Positions 21,760 to 31,855 are shown, counted from the first letter of the stretch. The stretch: DNA of 64,000 nucleotides from Ahaetulla prasina (GCF_028640845.1 NC_080543.1:13797858-13861857), one strand, 5' to 3'. Numbers and translations: made by a program. Notes: generated by a model not told the origin, from the sequence alone.

Positions 21760-21955
21760 TGCAGGATCCAGTCTGGGTCGGTTACCAGGACTGGAGGCTT
21801 TGACTTCTGAGGTTTTGGACTCATACTTGATCCCATATTCAGGGAACTTCTGTCTAGCCAGTCTCAAGTCTTTGGATTCCAGCGCAAGCCCGAAAGCTTG
21901 GAAAGCAAAGCTCCTGGTTCCGATGACCAACCCAGATTAGATCCTGCAACATTAT
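21760..21955. repeat. Imperfect foldback element
   Basis: GCAGGATCCAGTCTGGGTCG at the left is mirrored by AACCCAGATTAGATCCTGC at the right, with GGAGGCTTTGACTTC against AAAGCAAAGCTCC further in. Arms are about 70 bp at perhaps 75-80 percent identity. The plus strand is open, but only because of the repeat. Confidence 0.65.
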
Positions 21956-22018
21956 CTTGGGACATGTATGTTCGCCTTAATTCATTAATATATATTTGCT
22001 ATAGAGTTTCTGTTAGGC

Positions 22019-22460
22019 CAGAGGTCAGCAACCTGGGCTCTGGAGCCGCATGTGGCTCTTTCACCCCTCTGCTGCAGCTCCTTGTCACCGGTCAGCTCCA
22101 CAATTGATAGGGCTTTTGGTTACGATAAGTAGAAGAAAAAGGACACCACGTCAGGAGAAGACTCTATGGTGTGGGGGAACCAGACTTCCAGTCGGCAGAG
22201 GAAAAATGACGCTGCACTAGGAGAAGACTCTATGGTGGGGGAACCGGACTTCCAGTCGGCAGAGGAAAAATGACGCTGCATTAGGAGAAGACTCTATGGT
22301 GGGGGAACCAGACTTCCAGTCGGCAGAGGAAAAATGACGCTGCACTAGGAGAAGACTCTATGGTGGGGGAACCGGACTTCCGGTTGGCTCCAGAATTGAA
22401 TGTGAGGCTTCCGGTTAGGATCTTTGTGGCTCTTTGAGTGTTTAAGATTGCCAACCCCTG
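22019..22460 (+). mobile_element. hAT-type MITE with internal 64-bp tandem repeat
   Basis: Ends are CAGAGGTCAGCAACC and the inverted GATTGCCAACCCCTG. The flanking duplication TGTTAGGC is perfect (22011-22018, 22461-22468). Inside, GACGCTGC(A) starts at 22208, 22272 and 22336, a 64-base period with one earlier partial unit. No transposase. Confidence 0.92.
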
Positions 22461-22540
22461 TGTTAGGCTGTGCTAGGCAGTCCACTGTAGTCCCTATATG
22501 GGCCCATCACTTTATGCCTAAAATAACTCTCAATCATCCA

Positions 22541-22740
22541 GGTCATGGTTGTCCCAAAGGTGTTTTTTTCAAAAGGCAGCTGGACTTTGTTTTTCCTTGA
22601 AGATGTTTCGCTTCTCATTCACGAAGTGGTTCTTCAGTTCTGAAGAAGCTTCTTGGATGAGAAGTGAAACGTCTTCAAGGAAAAACAAAACCCAGTTGCT
22701 TTTTAGAAAAGCACCTTTGGGAGCCCCCAGTTTTTATATC
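22541..22740. repeat. Foldback element, both arms present
   Basis: GTCCCAAAGGTGTTTTTTTC with GATGTTTCGCTTCTCAT on the left is mirrored by GATGAGAAGTGAAACGTCTT and AAAAGCACCTTTGGGA on the right, about 95 bp per arm. Sister copies: 16805, 24515, 28097 and 31608. Confidence 0.8.
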
Positions 22741-22826
22741 TTCACCTCCAGACTCCATTACCAGAATCCAGTGAAGTCCTGAATTAATCTGAATACTCTT
22801 TAAGAAATTCTCTAAGAAAAGGAGGG

Positions 22827-23351
22827 TGTTGTGTCTGCACCCCCCGAGCCGGCCCCCCTGCCAGAAAGTGACTTGGAAAGTGAGAGGGAAGGGCCATCAG
22901 GACTTACCTCGGGAGCACCGGCTTCCCTGGCTCAGCTCCAGGAGCCAGAGGCAGGCCAGGTGGAGGAGATAACGAGGCCTCCATCCCCTGACTCTCCCCC
23001 CCCAGGCCACGCCTCCAGACCCAGCTGATGGCAATCAGGCCTGGCTGGACCCTAGGTTTCATAGGCAGGAGAGGCGGGAACAACAGAAGCAGGGGTGGGG
23101 CAAGCCTAGGAAGTGCTGAGTCATGGAGCCACACCCCACAGGATATAAAGGCAGCAAGGGCTGCTATGCCTCTTCGTAGCAGGCAAATCAACTGCTTAAC
23201 TAGAGCTGAAGTACTGTTTGTTCCTGGGTGACTCATCGGCATCAAGGGAGATAACAGAGTCACTTGGCAGACATTCGCTAGTTTGCTGCCACAGCTGATA
23301 GTGCCGGCTAATTAAGCCATCGCTCGGATGGTGGCGAGGGGGGACAGAACA
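22827..23351 (+). mobile_element. Solo LTR (LTR type A), 525 bp
   Basis: TGTTGTGTCTGCACCCCC to GGGGACAGAACA, with a perfect GAGGG duplication (22822-22826, 23352-23356). The TATA-like GGATATAAAGGC is at 23141. The frame from base 2 reads VVSAPPEP and onward, then stops at 23028 after a C-run that is one base shorter than in the 46011 copy. Past the shift, WLDPRFHRQERREQQKQ is still readable up to the TGA at 23117. Confidence 0.93.
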
Positions 23352-23356
23352 GAGGG

Positions 23357-24142
23357 GCAGAGAATGGTCACCTCCTCCCATAGCAAAGATAACACCTTAT
23401 CATTCCCATTGTACAGTTCTATGAAGAGGAAAAGGAAAGGAAAGAGGAGGAAGACAAGAAGAAGCCAGAAAAACTCCGAACCTGAAAAATTATGCAGAAC
23501 CTAGTCACTTTGCTGTGCCTGAAGCCTGACCTACAAAACTTGTGATCTTTCTGCTGGTGCTAATGTAACTCATTAGTCACATAACATGTTTTTTTTTTTC
23601 CCAGTCCTTAACAAGTTTGATGATGCAGGTTTTTCCTGCCACTATGTTCAATTAAATGAAAGAGAATTTGCTTTCCAAGGGGAAGAGCATTTCAGTGAAA
23701 TGCTGTGAGTGGATTGGAGTGCTCTTCAGCGGACTTAGTTACAAGACAGAGAAAAGGAGTTTGTAAGAAATGTCCTGTCTTTCACAATCATTGCTCCAGT
23801 GAGCTGTAACCTCCTTGGTTTTGTCAAGAGAAGAGTCTATGGGGAAGGTCTTCCCTCAAAGCTCATACAAATTAGAAACAACCAAGTTTCAGAGTGGTGA
23901 AAAAGAAAAAGAAAACCAAGGAGCTTCTTCAGCTCTGACAGGATAAGTGGGGAATGGATATGGATGACTGAGAAATCTCTACAGGCTTTTAGCTACAAAA
24001 TTTGGGATGAACACCCTTGGAAAGGGTGTTAGTAGGCAGTAGGAATGGATTTCCGGAGGAAAAAAATTGCACCACTCAGGTGACCCTGAGGACACAGTTA
24101 AACCTCCAAGTGCCCTCAACAACCCCCTAAAAGGATGTAAAT
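23357..24142. other. No recognised feature
   Basis: Single-copy-looking sequence. A fragment at about 23925 (AGGAGCTTCTTCAGCTCTGA) recalls the foldback family. Confidence 0.4.
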
Positions 24143-24472
24143 CAAAGGTGGGTTTCAGCAGGTTCTGACCAGTTCTGGAGAACCAGTACTAGAAATTTTG
24201 AGTGGTTCAGAGAAGGGGTAGTAAAAATTCTGACTGGCCCCACACCTACCTATTCTCTGCCTCCTGAGTGCCAGCTGATCAGGAGGAAATTGGGATTTTG
24301 CAGTAACCTTCCCCTGGATTGGGGAGGGAATGGAGTTTTTACAGCATTTTTCCCCTGGAGTAGAGTGGGAATGGAGATTTTACAGTATCCTTCCCCTGCC
24401 ACACCCACCAAGCCATGCCCACCAAGCCACGCCCACAGAATCGGTAGTAAAAAAATTTAAAACCCACCACTG
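24143..24472. mobile_element. hAT-type MITE, 330 bp
   Basis: CAAAGGTGGGTTTCAGCAGG at the left and AAAACCCACCACTG at the right are inverted ends. Flanking 8-mers ATGTAAAT and ATGGAAAT match at 7 of 8. The interior has repeated GGGAATGGAG...TTTTACAG blocks and CACGCCCA motifs. Related copies are at 31193, 42821 and 58607. Confidence 0.85.
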
Positions 24473-24514
24473 ATGGAAATGACTAGCTGTCTGCAAAGAA
24501 TATAAATGCTTCCA

Positions 24515-24640
24515 GTCCCCCACCATCCTGTCAAAGCTGAAGAAGCTTCTTCGCTGAGAAGCGAAACATCTTCAAAAGAAAAAATAAGAAAGTCCACTTG
24601 CCTCCTGAAAAAAAAGCACCTTTGGGATAACCATGGGGAG
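24515..24640 (+). repeat. Foldback-family fragment
   Basis: GAAGAAGCTTCTTCGCTGAG, AGCGAAACATCTTCAAAAG and AGCACCTTTGGGATAACCAT: the right arm of the element complete at 22541. The left arm is lost. Confidence 0.65.
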
Positions 24641-24720
24641 GAATTCAGAGAAATAAGATTTTGGTATGGGACTGTTGACAGCTTTGTGGGACATCATGGA
24701 GAACTTTTTTTTTTCATATA

Positions 24721-24888
24721 GTAGAGCCAGTTTGGCGTAGTGGTTAAAGTACTACCCTAGAAACTAGGAGACTATGAGTTCTACTCCCACCTTTGGCATG
24801 AAAGCCAGTTGCGATGAGACGGTGAGTTCTAGTCCTGCCTTAGCATGAAAGCTGGGTGACTTTGGGCCAATCATCAGGAGACTATGGT
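24721..24888 (+). mobile_element. tRNA-derived SINE, GAGCCAGTTTGG type
   Basis: GAGCCAGTTTGGCGTAGTGG gives the A-box side, then GAGTTCTACTCCCACCTTTG, and GGGTGACTTTGGGCCAATCA of the tail. The tail is cut by the ATTT tract of the CR1 element that follows. Confidence 0.8.
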
Positions 24889-24890
24889 AT

Positions 24891-24949
<59 letters not shown>

Positions 24950-25545
24950 TCTATCAGTCATATATAAGATAACAGGTAAAAGTGTAAACATAATTTGGAT
25001 ACATGAAAAGAGTAAGTAAAAAAAAAGGAATATTAGGACAGGGACGGTAGGCACGCAGGTGCACTTATGTATGCCCCTTACAGACCTCTTAGGAATGGAG
25101 TAAGGTCAACAGTAGACAGTTTAAGCTTAAAGTTTTGGGGATTTGAGAAAGAAACTACAGAGTCAGGTAGTGCATTACAGGCATTGACCACTCTGTTGCT
25201 GAAGTCGTATTTTCTGCAATTGAGTTAGGAGCGGTTTACCTTGAGTTTGTATCTATTATTTGCTCGTGTATTGTTGTGATTGAAGCTGAAGTAGTCATTG
25301 ACAGGTAGGACATTGTGGTAGATAATTTTATGTACTGTGCTTAGGTCAGACTGAAGTTGGTGTAGTTCTAAGTTGTTTAAGGCCAAAATTTGGACTCTGG
25401 TGGCATAAGGTATTTTATTGCGGGTAGAGGAATGGAGGACCCTTCTTGTGAAATATCTCTGGACTCTCTCGATTGTATTTATGTCCGATATGCAGTGCAG
25501 GTTCCAGACAGATGAGCTGCATTCAAGGATTACAAGGATGTATTC
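24889..25545 (-). mobile_element. CR1 LINE 3' end with ATTT tail
   Basis: The tetranucleotide tail (ATTT, 24889-24952) is followed on the minus strand by a long CR1 3'UTR and the ORF end. The plus strand TGAAATATCTCTGGACTCTC and TCGATTGTATTTATGTCCGA complement the (V)QKYF...-ENIEIERV region seen at about 12690 in the other CR1 copy. It runs to about 25545, where short repeats of AGCTGTATTCAAG adjoin. Confidence 0.85.
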
Positions 25546-25585
25546 AAGTATTCAAGGATGAGCTGTATTCAAGCTGTATTCTAGT

Positions 25586-25995
25586 CAGTGGTGGGATTTA
25601 AATAATTTAACAACTGGTTTGCCCAGGTTCAGATTGTCTGTTATGGAAGGTGTGGCCCCATCCTTCAGTTCCACCACACATGTGGAATGAGCCTTCTGTG
25701 ATGGCCAACCTGACTCTGGGTGAACCGGTTTTTAAATTACCCTCCCTTCACTTTGCCATCAAAGTGGATCCTGGATGCTGTGCTGGATTGCAATGGAGAA
25801 ATGGGCAACGGAGCAGCTGGCATGAGGGAAGGAGGAAAGAAAACAGCTTTCTCCTTCCCTTACACCGGCCACTCCATTACCCACTTCTTCATTGCAGCAC
25901 AGGGCCCAGGATCCACTTTGATAAGGGTGGAGGGAGATTTGACAACCGGTTCGTCCGAATCAGTGCGAACCGGCTGAATCTCTTCCCTGGTCATA
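25586..25995. mobile_element. hAT-type MITE, about 410 bp
   Basis: CAGTGGTGGGATTTAAATAA starts it, and GCGAACCGGCTGAATC near its right end is the inverted terminal motif. The interior is a rough inverted repeat (GCTGGCATGAGGGAAGGAGG near 25818). The right edge and duplication are unclear. Confidence 0.65.
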
Positions 25996-26009
25996 AGTCC
26001 TGCCTTAAG

Positions 26010-26091
26010 CATGAAATCCAGATGGGTGACTTTGGGCCAGTCATTCTCTCAAGCCAACTCACCTCACAAGGTGGTTGTTGTGGAGAAAATA
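26010..26091 (+). mobile_element. tRNA SINE tail fragment
   Basis: GGGTGACTTTGGGCCAGTCA, CAACTCACCTCACAAGG and the GTTGTTGTGGAG tail, with the 5' part missing. It faces the next SINE copy (26195) in opposite orientation across an AT-rich spacer. Confidence 0.65.
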
Positions 26092-26194
26092 GGAGGAAGA
26101 TATTTTTATTATTTATTTATTTGTCAGATTTTTATCCTACCTTTATTATTTTTACAAATAACTCCAGGCAGCAAAAATAAATATGTATTTCCTC

Positions 26195-26790
26195 CTCCTC
26201 CTCCTATTTTCCCCACAACAACTATCCTGTGAGCTAAGCTGGACTGAGAGAGAGTGACTGGCCCAAAGTCACCCACCCACTTTTCATGCCAAAGGTGGGG
26301 ATATACCGTATTTTTGGGAGTATAAGAAGCACCTTTTTTTTTCCAAAAAAGAGGGTGACAATCTGGGTGCGTCTTATACTCTGAATGTAGCCCTGCCCAG
26401 CTTCTCAAAGGGAGGTTTCAGAGGCTGAAAAAAGCATCAGAAAGGAAGCTTCAGAAAAAAAAGTCTCCAAACAGAGCTTCAGAAAAGAAGCCACGAAACG
26501 GAGCTCCAGAGGCTTTTTTTCTGAAGCTGTTTCAGAAGTTTCAGAGGCAGAAAAAAAAAGCCAAAAAAAAGCAAGGCAAAGAGCTCACAACCAAGGAACC
26601 TGTTGTTAAAATTCACCTCTGGGAACAGCTGATTGGGGGTATTCCGGGAGGCCGATCCACCTGCCAATCAGCTTTTTTCTTATTTTCCTCCCCAAAAACC
26701 AAGGTGCGTCTTATATTCTGAAAAATATGTTAATTCACAGTCTCTTGGTTTCTAGGCTAGTACTTTAACTACTACACCAAACCGGCCCTC
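26195..26790 (-). mobile_element. tRNA-derived SINE, split by a MITE
   Basis: Flanks 26195-26305 and 26731-26790 make one minus-strand SINE: GTGACTGGCCCAAAGTCACC on the tail side, and TAGTACTTTAACTACTACAC plus AAACCGGCCCTCC on the head side. The TA-flanked MITE lies between. Confidence 0.8.
26306..26730. mobile_element. TA-flanked MITE, 425 bp
   Basis: CCGTATTTTTGGGAGTATAA at the left and TATTCTGAAAAATATGT at the right, TA on both sides. The same CTGATTGGGGGTATTCC region is found, inverted, at 53757. Internal AAACAGAGCTTCAGAAAAG-like units repeat three times or so. Confidence 0.88.
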
Positions 26791-27749
26791 CTAAATGAAG
26801 AGTTCTCCATAATGCCCCACGAAGCATTTGTCTCTCTCTGTGTGAGTGAAATGGGTAGTTTCTAAATGTGATACATGCATAAAATAAACTTTCAAGCATG
26901 AGACGTGAACCTTCTGTCTGTACCATTGCTGCAAAAACTAAAGCAAGGCGATGTTTAACTTTGCCTTTGATGGAATCAGAAGCATCGGGGAGGCTGGAGA
27001 ATGGAGAAGGAAGACATCGCCATTACAAGTCCCACTCCGTTTGTGTTGCATTGTGACATCAGGCACACGTGTTTCAGTCTGATGGAAGCAGTGTCAGTGC
27101 CTTTAGATATAATATCTACCTTTGATGGTGATACTCACATATTAACTGCATAATATCTGAGAAAAAGAGGATGGCTCAGAGTCCATGTTGGTAATTACTT
27201 GAGCAAGCCTTGTGGAAATGCATTGGCTGCTTGTTTGCAACAAATGACAGCTCAAAATAACCCTGATGGAATTTTACCTGTCAATCTTGATGGAAAGGCA
27301 TTCATTTACATTGACCTAGAAACCTAAAAACCTTCCAGTAAAAGTTAAAGGAAAAGCTCTGTTAAAGCAGGTGAAAGATACCAGTGTCTTATTAAAAAGG
27401 AAAAGGAAAAGCCAATTTGTGTAAAATTACATGTAACTGCTTCCTACGTGTGAAGAAATGCGGCTAGGCTGCATTTAGTCAGACATTTGTATCACCCCAT
27501 TAGCCATAATAATCGGAATATATGTGCATCTTTCCTCACTAGTGCTCATTATTCCACAAAGAACCAAAAGTTTGAAGCTAAGTAGAATATGTTGTCGAAA
27601 GCACTATTGCATGCTGGTGGAATGGACCTTAGTGGATTCTGTTGCGTGATGTTTCTTAAATCAAATCAGATGTTTTCATACAAATAATATTCATTGGACA
27701 ATATAGTATCAACCTTCGGACTGAATGGGATCAAGGTTCTTTTTTTTCT
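26791..27749. other. Single-copy stretch
   Basis: Nearly 1 kb without a recognised repeat, moderately AT-rich. It includes TGACAGCTCAAAATAACCC and TACCTGTCAATCTTGATGG near 27250-27290, plausible conserved noncoding sequence, but that is inference. Confidence 0.4.
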
Positions 27750-28012
27750 TTTTTCTTTAATTTGCATTTATATCCCGCCCTTCTCCGAAGACTTAGGGCA
27801 GCTTACACTATGTCAAGCAATAGTCTTCATCCATTTGTATATTTATATACAAAGTCAACTTATTGCCCCCCCCCAACAATCTGGGTCCTCATTTTACCTA
27901 CCTTATAAAGGATGGAAGGCTGAGTCAACCTTGGGCCTGGTGGGACTTGAACTTGCAGTAATTGCAAGCAGCTGTGTTAATAACAGACTGTCTTAGTCTG
28001 TTGAGCCACCAG
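27750..28012 (-). mobile_element. tRNA-head SINE with L2-like 3' tail
   Basis: Sister of 6781-7043: minus-strand head GGTGGCTCAACAGACTAAGA, middle with a C-run between GGGGG and ATTG, and tail ATATAAATGCAAATT. The L2-type tail sequence is complete. Confidence 0.8.
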
Positions 28013-28096
28013 AGGCCCTTTTCAGATCTTACTGTGATTATGAACTCCCTGTGCTACTGCAGCTTCACCCATCAGCAAAATTCAACATTAGTTTTG

Positions 28097-28310
28097 AGAC
28101 GTCCCAAAGGTGCTTTTTCAAAAGGCAACTGGAGTTTTTTTGTTTTCCCTTGAAGATGTTTCACTTCTCCTCCAGGAAAACTCTTCCGTTCGTTGAAGCA
28201 AAATGTCTCCAAGGAAAAACAAAGAAACTCCGGTTGCCTTTTGAAAAAGCACCTTTGGGACAGCCATGACCTGGATGACTGAGGATCTCCACAGACATCA
28301 GTTCTGAGAG
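28097..28310. repeat. Foldback element, both arms present
   Basis: GTCCCAAAGGTGCTTTTTCA on the left is mirrored by TGAAAAAGCACCTTTGGGAC on the right, with TTGAAGATGTTTCACTTCTC against AAAATGTCTCCAAGG near the centre. It is followed by GACCTGGATGACTGAGGATC, shared with the other copies. Confidence 0.8.
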
Positions 28311-28387
28311 GTTGCTGCTCAAACCGAGAAACCAAAGAGGATCAACAGAAACCTCCCACCCCAAAGCTTAAATTTCTCTAGCAAAAT

Positions 28388-28570
28388 AGAGGCGTGGTGG
28401 CCCAGTGGCTTAATTATGCTGAAGAAGGTCTTTGCTACGGCTTGAGTCCTACCACCATAGGACAGAGTGAGCATCTGCCACTTGCCTCAGTTTCTGCCGA
28501 TCTAGCTGTTCGAAAGCATGTTACATGCAAGTAGATAAATAGGTACCACTTCAGTGAGGAAAAAAACAGC
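28388..28570 (+). mobile_element. tRNA-derived SINE, degraded head
   Basis: GGCGTGGTGGCCCAGTGGCT and CTTGAGTCCTACCACC are a decayed A and B box pair, then TGCAAGTAGATAAATAGGTA. The tail is lost. Confidence 0.65.
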
Positions 28571-28635
28571 ACTTCGAGAGGCAGTAGGAATTCAACCGGT
28601 ATCTGACCTGCCGAAAGGAAAGAAATGCCCTAGAT

Positions 28636-29125
28636 CAGTGGTGGCAAACCTTTTACTCATCGAGTGCCAAATAGGTATGCACTTGCGCGTGCTATCCACA
28701 CTAACATGCAGTTCCTCCCAGTGTGCTACGCATGTGCACGGTTTCCGTGTGGGACCCCCGATGCGCTGTGTGCACAATCGCACATCTGCGCATGCATGCA
28801 GGTTTTGCGCGGCTCCCCCGGTGCACTATGCGTGCAATTGCACCATCTGTGCATGCACATGGTTTTTACGCATGCGATGCACATGCACAAATGGCATCTA
28901 CGCATGTGTGCGCTGTGCACAAGTACTCTCGTGCACATGCGCACACGTGCATACATGCGCAGGACAGCTCCGAAGACCAGCTGGGTTCCCTGAATTGTGT
29001 GCATGCGCACCGGAGGCCTGAACACCAACTGGGGCATGCAGGTGAGTTGGGCGACAGCTCGCATGCCCAGAAAGATGGCTCTATATGCCACCTCGGGCAT
29101 GCCCACCATAGGTTCACCATCATGG
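28636..29125 (+). mobile_element. hAT-type MITE, 490 bp
   Basis: CAGTGGTGGCAAACC at the left and GGTTCACCATCATGG at the right are inverted ends. Flanking 8-mers CCCTAGAT and CCCCAGAT match at 7 of 8. The interior is rich in GCATGCAC-like alternating purine-pyrimidine repeats. Confidence 0.85.
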
Positions 29126-29466
29126 CCCCAGATGATACTGTAGAATGCCATCAAGCCTTATGAGTATGGAGTTAATTTGTCCTCTGTGGTGCACTCTAGA
29201 TAGCACATGGGCATGAACTGAATGGACTAACAATTGTCAGCAAGCAAACAGTTACTTTGCATTAATAGTTGTAGTCTCCCGGTAAATGTAACATCATCAT
29301 AAACTAAATAAAAGTAACCAGCAAACATTTGCTTGTAAGAGTCTACAGTTCTTCAGGTTGCTTTCAAGTTTCATCTAAGCCAGAATTCACAATTGATCTC
29401 CATTGTGTTAAACCAAACCTTCCACAACATCTGGAGGGATGGGTGCTTTGGACTACAGGTCCCATA
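29126..29466. other. No recognised feature
   Basis: Single-copy-looking sequence between two hAT elements. Confidence 0.4.
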
Positions 29467-29474
29467 GTTCCCAT

Positions 29475-29611
29475 CAGTGGTGGGATTCAAATAATTTAAC
29501 AACCGGTCCTCACCCCTAATGATTTCTTCCAACAACCAGTTCACCAAACTGCTCAGAAAGTTAACAACCAGTTCTCCCGAAGTGGTGCGAACTGGCTGAA
29601 TCCCACCACTG
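29475..29611. mobile_element. Mini hAT palindromic MITE, 137 bp
   Basis: CAGTGGTGGGATTCA at the left, TGAATCCCACCACTG at the right, with a perfect 8-bp duplication GTTCCCAT (29467-29474, 29612-29619). Further copies are at 37242 and 44420. Confidence 0.95.
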
Positions 29612-29639
29612 GTTCCCATTCAAAAAGGCCATGTTTGGT

Positions 29640-30045
29640 TGAAGGTAACAGGTTGCAGGCTGAGCGTCAAAAAATTGAAGCCTTTGAACTCTAATGCTGG
29701 AGAAGACTCCTGCAAGTCCCTTGGATCGCAAGGCGATCAAGCTGGTCAGTCCTAGAGGAGATCAACCCTGACTGCCCTTTAGAAGGCCAGATCCTGAAGA
29801 GGAAACTGAAATACTTTGGCCACCTAATGAGAAGGAAGGACTCACTGGAGAAGAGCCTAATGCTGGGAAAGATTGAGGGCAAAAGAAGAAGGGGACAACA
29901 GAGAACGAGATGGCTGGATGGAGTCACTGAAGCAGTTGGTGTGAGCTTAAATGGACTCCAGAGGATGGTAGAGGACAGGAAGACCTGGAGGAAAGTTGTC
30001 CATGGAGTCACGATAGGTCGGACACGATTTTGCAACTAACAACAA
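29640..30045 (+). mobile_element. Bov-B (RTE clade) LINE 3' end
   Basis: Third Bov-B copy: GTCCTAGAGGAGATCAACCC, AAATACTTTGGCCACCTAAT, and GATAGGTCGGACACGATTTT with a CAACTAACAACAACA tail. It is 5'-truncated at about the same place as the 11239 copy, and its frame has stops. Confidence 0.9.
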
Positions 30046-30784
30046 CACGTTGCAAAAGGGTACATTACATTTCATTTGCAATCTTTCACAACTCCTACCA
30101 ACTACGCTTAGACTTATTTCTGGGACAACATATGTAAAATTGTAACGGAAGAATGGAAGATGGGCTTTTGGTCCAGGCCATCTACACAAGTTTAGTTAAG
30201 AGATGTGACTTCGTAAGCCCAGCTATAGCCTTGTGCTGAAATTACCTGGATGGGAATATGGATCTAACCAAGCAAAGTAATACAAGTAGGCTGATTGTGG
30301 ATCTTCAAACATCCTGCCAAAAAATTTGCTAAATTAATTGAAATACATACGTTTCTCAAATTTCCTCCAGAGCATCTTTAAATTTTCTGAGTCTTGCTGA
30401 GATGAAATTATAGATTTGTAGATCTTCCCGTGAGACATGTACTAATTATGGAAGTAGTAAAGTAAGTGAAATGAGGCTTTAAGTACCCTACTGTTGACCC
30501 TCTGAAGTCTTCTTCGGAGTCTATTTAAATCCTGCAATTTCTTCACAGTCTGACACCAATTTTCAAGCTTTTATTTTCACATTCTTAATCTAAAGTCACC
30601 TTAAAATTTCACTCAAGCTAAAGTTTAGTGTCTGTTCTAACTCTAAAGTGTCTCTCTATATTTTTTCTAGACGAGTAACTGCTTTTGTTAGTTCCACAAT
30701 CATCCTAGAGTGCAAAAAAAGAGAGGCCTTTATAGTAGTTCAAACTTCTGAGCAAAAAAGCACCTTTGGGACAATTTTTCTAGG
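30046..30784. other. No recognised feature
   Basis: Single-copy-looking sequence. The last bases (AAAAAAGCACCTTTGGGACA at about 30755) are a fragment of the foldback family. Confidence 0.45.
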
Positions 30785-31078
30785 AAGTTATTTCCAGTAA
30801 CGAAGAATGTTTAGCTATTTCAGAATTGTGAACAGAAGGTAACTATTGTCATTTGGTTCAGAGGTTTCGTTGTTTGCTTTGATTTGGTTTTGTTAGCCTC
30901 AAGGGGAAAGCGAAGGTAGTTCTGCCTCAGCTTCTCTTCTTAAAATAAACAAGACCTCCACTCCGTTATGCGACCTACCATCGCTTTCCCCTTGAGGATA
31001 ATGAAACAGAATAGAAGCAAGCAGCAAAACTTCTGAAATAGCTACGCATTTTTCGTTACTGGAAATATCTTATAAGAG
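30785..31078. repeat. Imperfect inverted repeat (foldback), about 290 bp
   Basis: TTATTTCCAGTAACGAAGAA at the left pairs with TTTTCGTTACTGGAAATATC at the right, TTTAGCTATTTCAGAA with TTCTGAAATAGCTACGC, and CTCAAGGGGAAAGCGAAGGT with CCATCGCTTTCCCCTTGAGG near the middle. The left arm carries an insertion of about 35 bases. No coding content. Confidence 0.88.
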
Positions 31079-31079
31079 C

Positions 31080-31597
31080 TGTGGTGGTGCAGTGGTTAGA
31101 TTGCAGTACTGCAGGCTATTTCCCCTGCCTGCCAGCTGCCTGCAATTTGGCAGATTGAATTTTACCAGGCTCATGGTTGACTCAGCCTTCCATCCAATGA
31201 TGGAATTCAATTTTTTTTACTACCGGTTCTGTGGGCGGGGCTTGGTGGGTGGGGTAGGGATTCCCTCCCCACTCCTGAGGGAAGGATTTTGCAAAATCTC
31301 CATTCCTATCCCAATCCAGGGGAAAGGATATTGAAAAATCTCCATTCCCTCCCCACTCTGGGGCCAGCCAGAGGTGGTATTTGCCGATTCTCCAAACTAC
31401 TCAAAATTTCCGCTACCGGTTCTCCAGAACCTGTCAGAACCTGCTGAATAGCACCCTTGTTTCCATCCTTCTGAGGTGGGTAAAATGAGGGCCCAGATTG
31501 TTGGGGGTAATATGATGACTCTGTAAACCACTTAGAGAGGGCTGTAAAAGCACTGTGAAGCTGTAAATAAGTCTAAGTGCTATTGCTATTGCTATCT
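31080..31597 (+). mobile_element. MIR-like SINE, split by a hAT fragment
   Basis: Flanks 31080-31192 and 31452-31597 form one SINE: GGTGGTGCAGTGGTTAGATT (A-box side), CTCATGGTTGACTCAGCC, then GTAAAATGAGGGCCCAGATT and the AAGTCTAAGTGCTATTGC tail. Confidence 0.8.
31193..31450. mobile_element. hAT-type MITE, inside a SINE
   Basis: ACTACCGGTTCTGTGGGCGG at the left and CTCCAGAACCTGTCAGAACC at the right, the termini of the 24143 family in reverse. Internal CTCCATTCC...CCCCACTC blocks match. A short TTCCATCC sequence lies on both sides. Confidence 0.75.
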
Positions 31598-31607
31598 TCC
31601 TAAAAGA

Positions 31608-31790
31608 ATTGTCCCAAAAGCACTTTTCCAAAAGGCAACTCGACTTCCTTTGTTTTTGCTCAACGATGTTTCACTTCTCATCCAAGAAGCTTCTTCAGTT
31701 CTGAAGTCAGAAAGTCCAGTTGACTTGAAAAAGCACCTTTGGGACAAGCATGACCTGGATGATTGAGACTCTCCATAGACCTCTAGAAGA
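31608..31790. repeat. Foldback-family element
   Basis: GTCCCAAAAGCACTTTTCC and GATGTTTCACTTCTCATCC, then TTCTGAAGTCAGAAAGTCC and AAAAAGCACCTTTGGGAC. The right arm is shorter than in the 22541 copy. The left arm here ends with the AAGC...-type variant. Confidence 0.75.
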
Positions 31791-31855
31791 ATGGTTCCTA
31801 TGTCTTCTCAGAAGCTTTTTGGTTTTGGAAATGGTTCAAGAGGAAACATACACAC

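Noticed and set aside
24889..25545. CRISPR-like array near the ATTT run
   Set aside because: The units are 4 bases with no spacers; it is a LINE tail in eukaryotic DNA.
28554..29163. Overlapping Cys/His-rich frames on both strands
   Set aside because: They lie in a hAT MITE full of alternating GCATGCAC text, which gives His and Cys codons in several frames. No zinc-finger spacing is kept.
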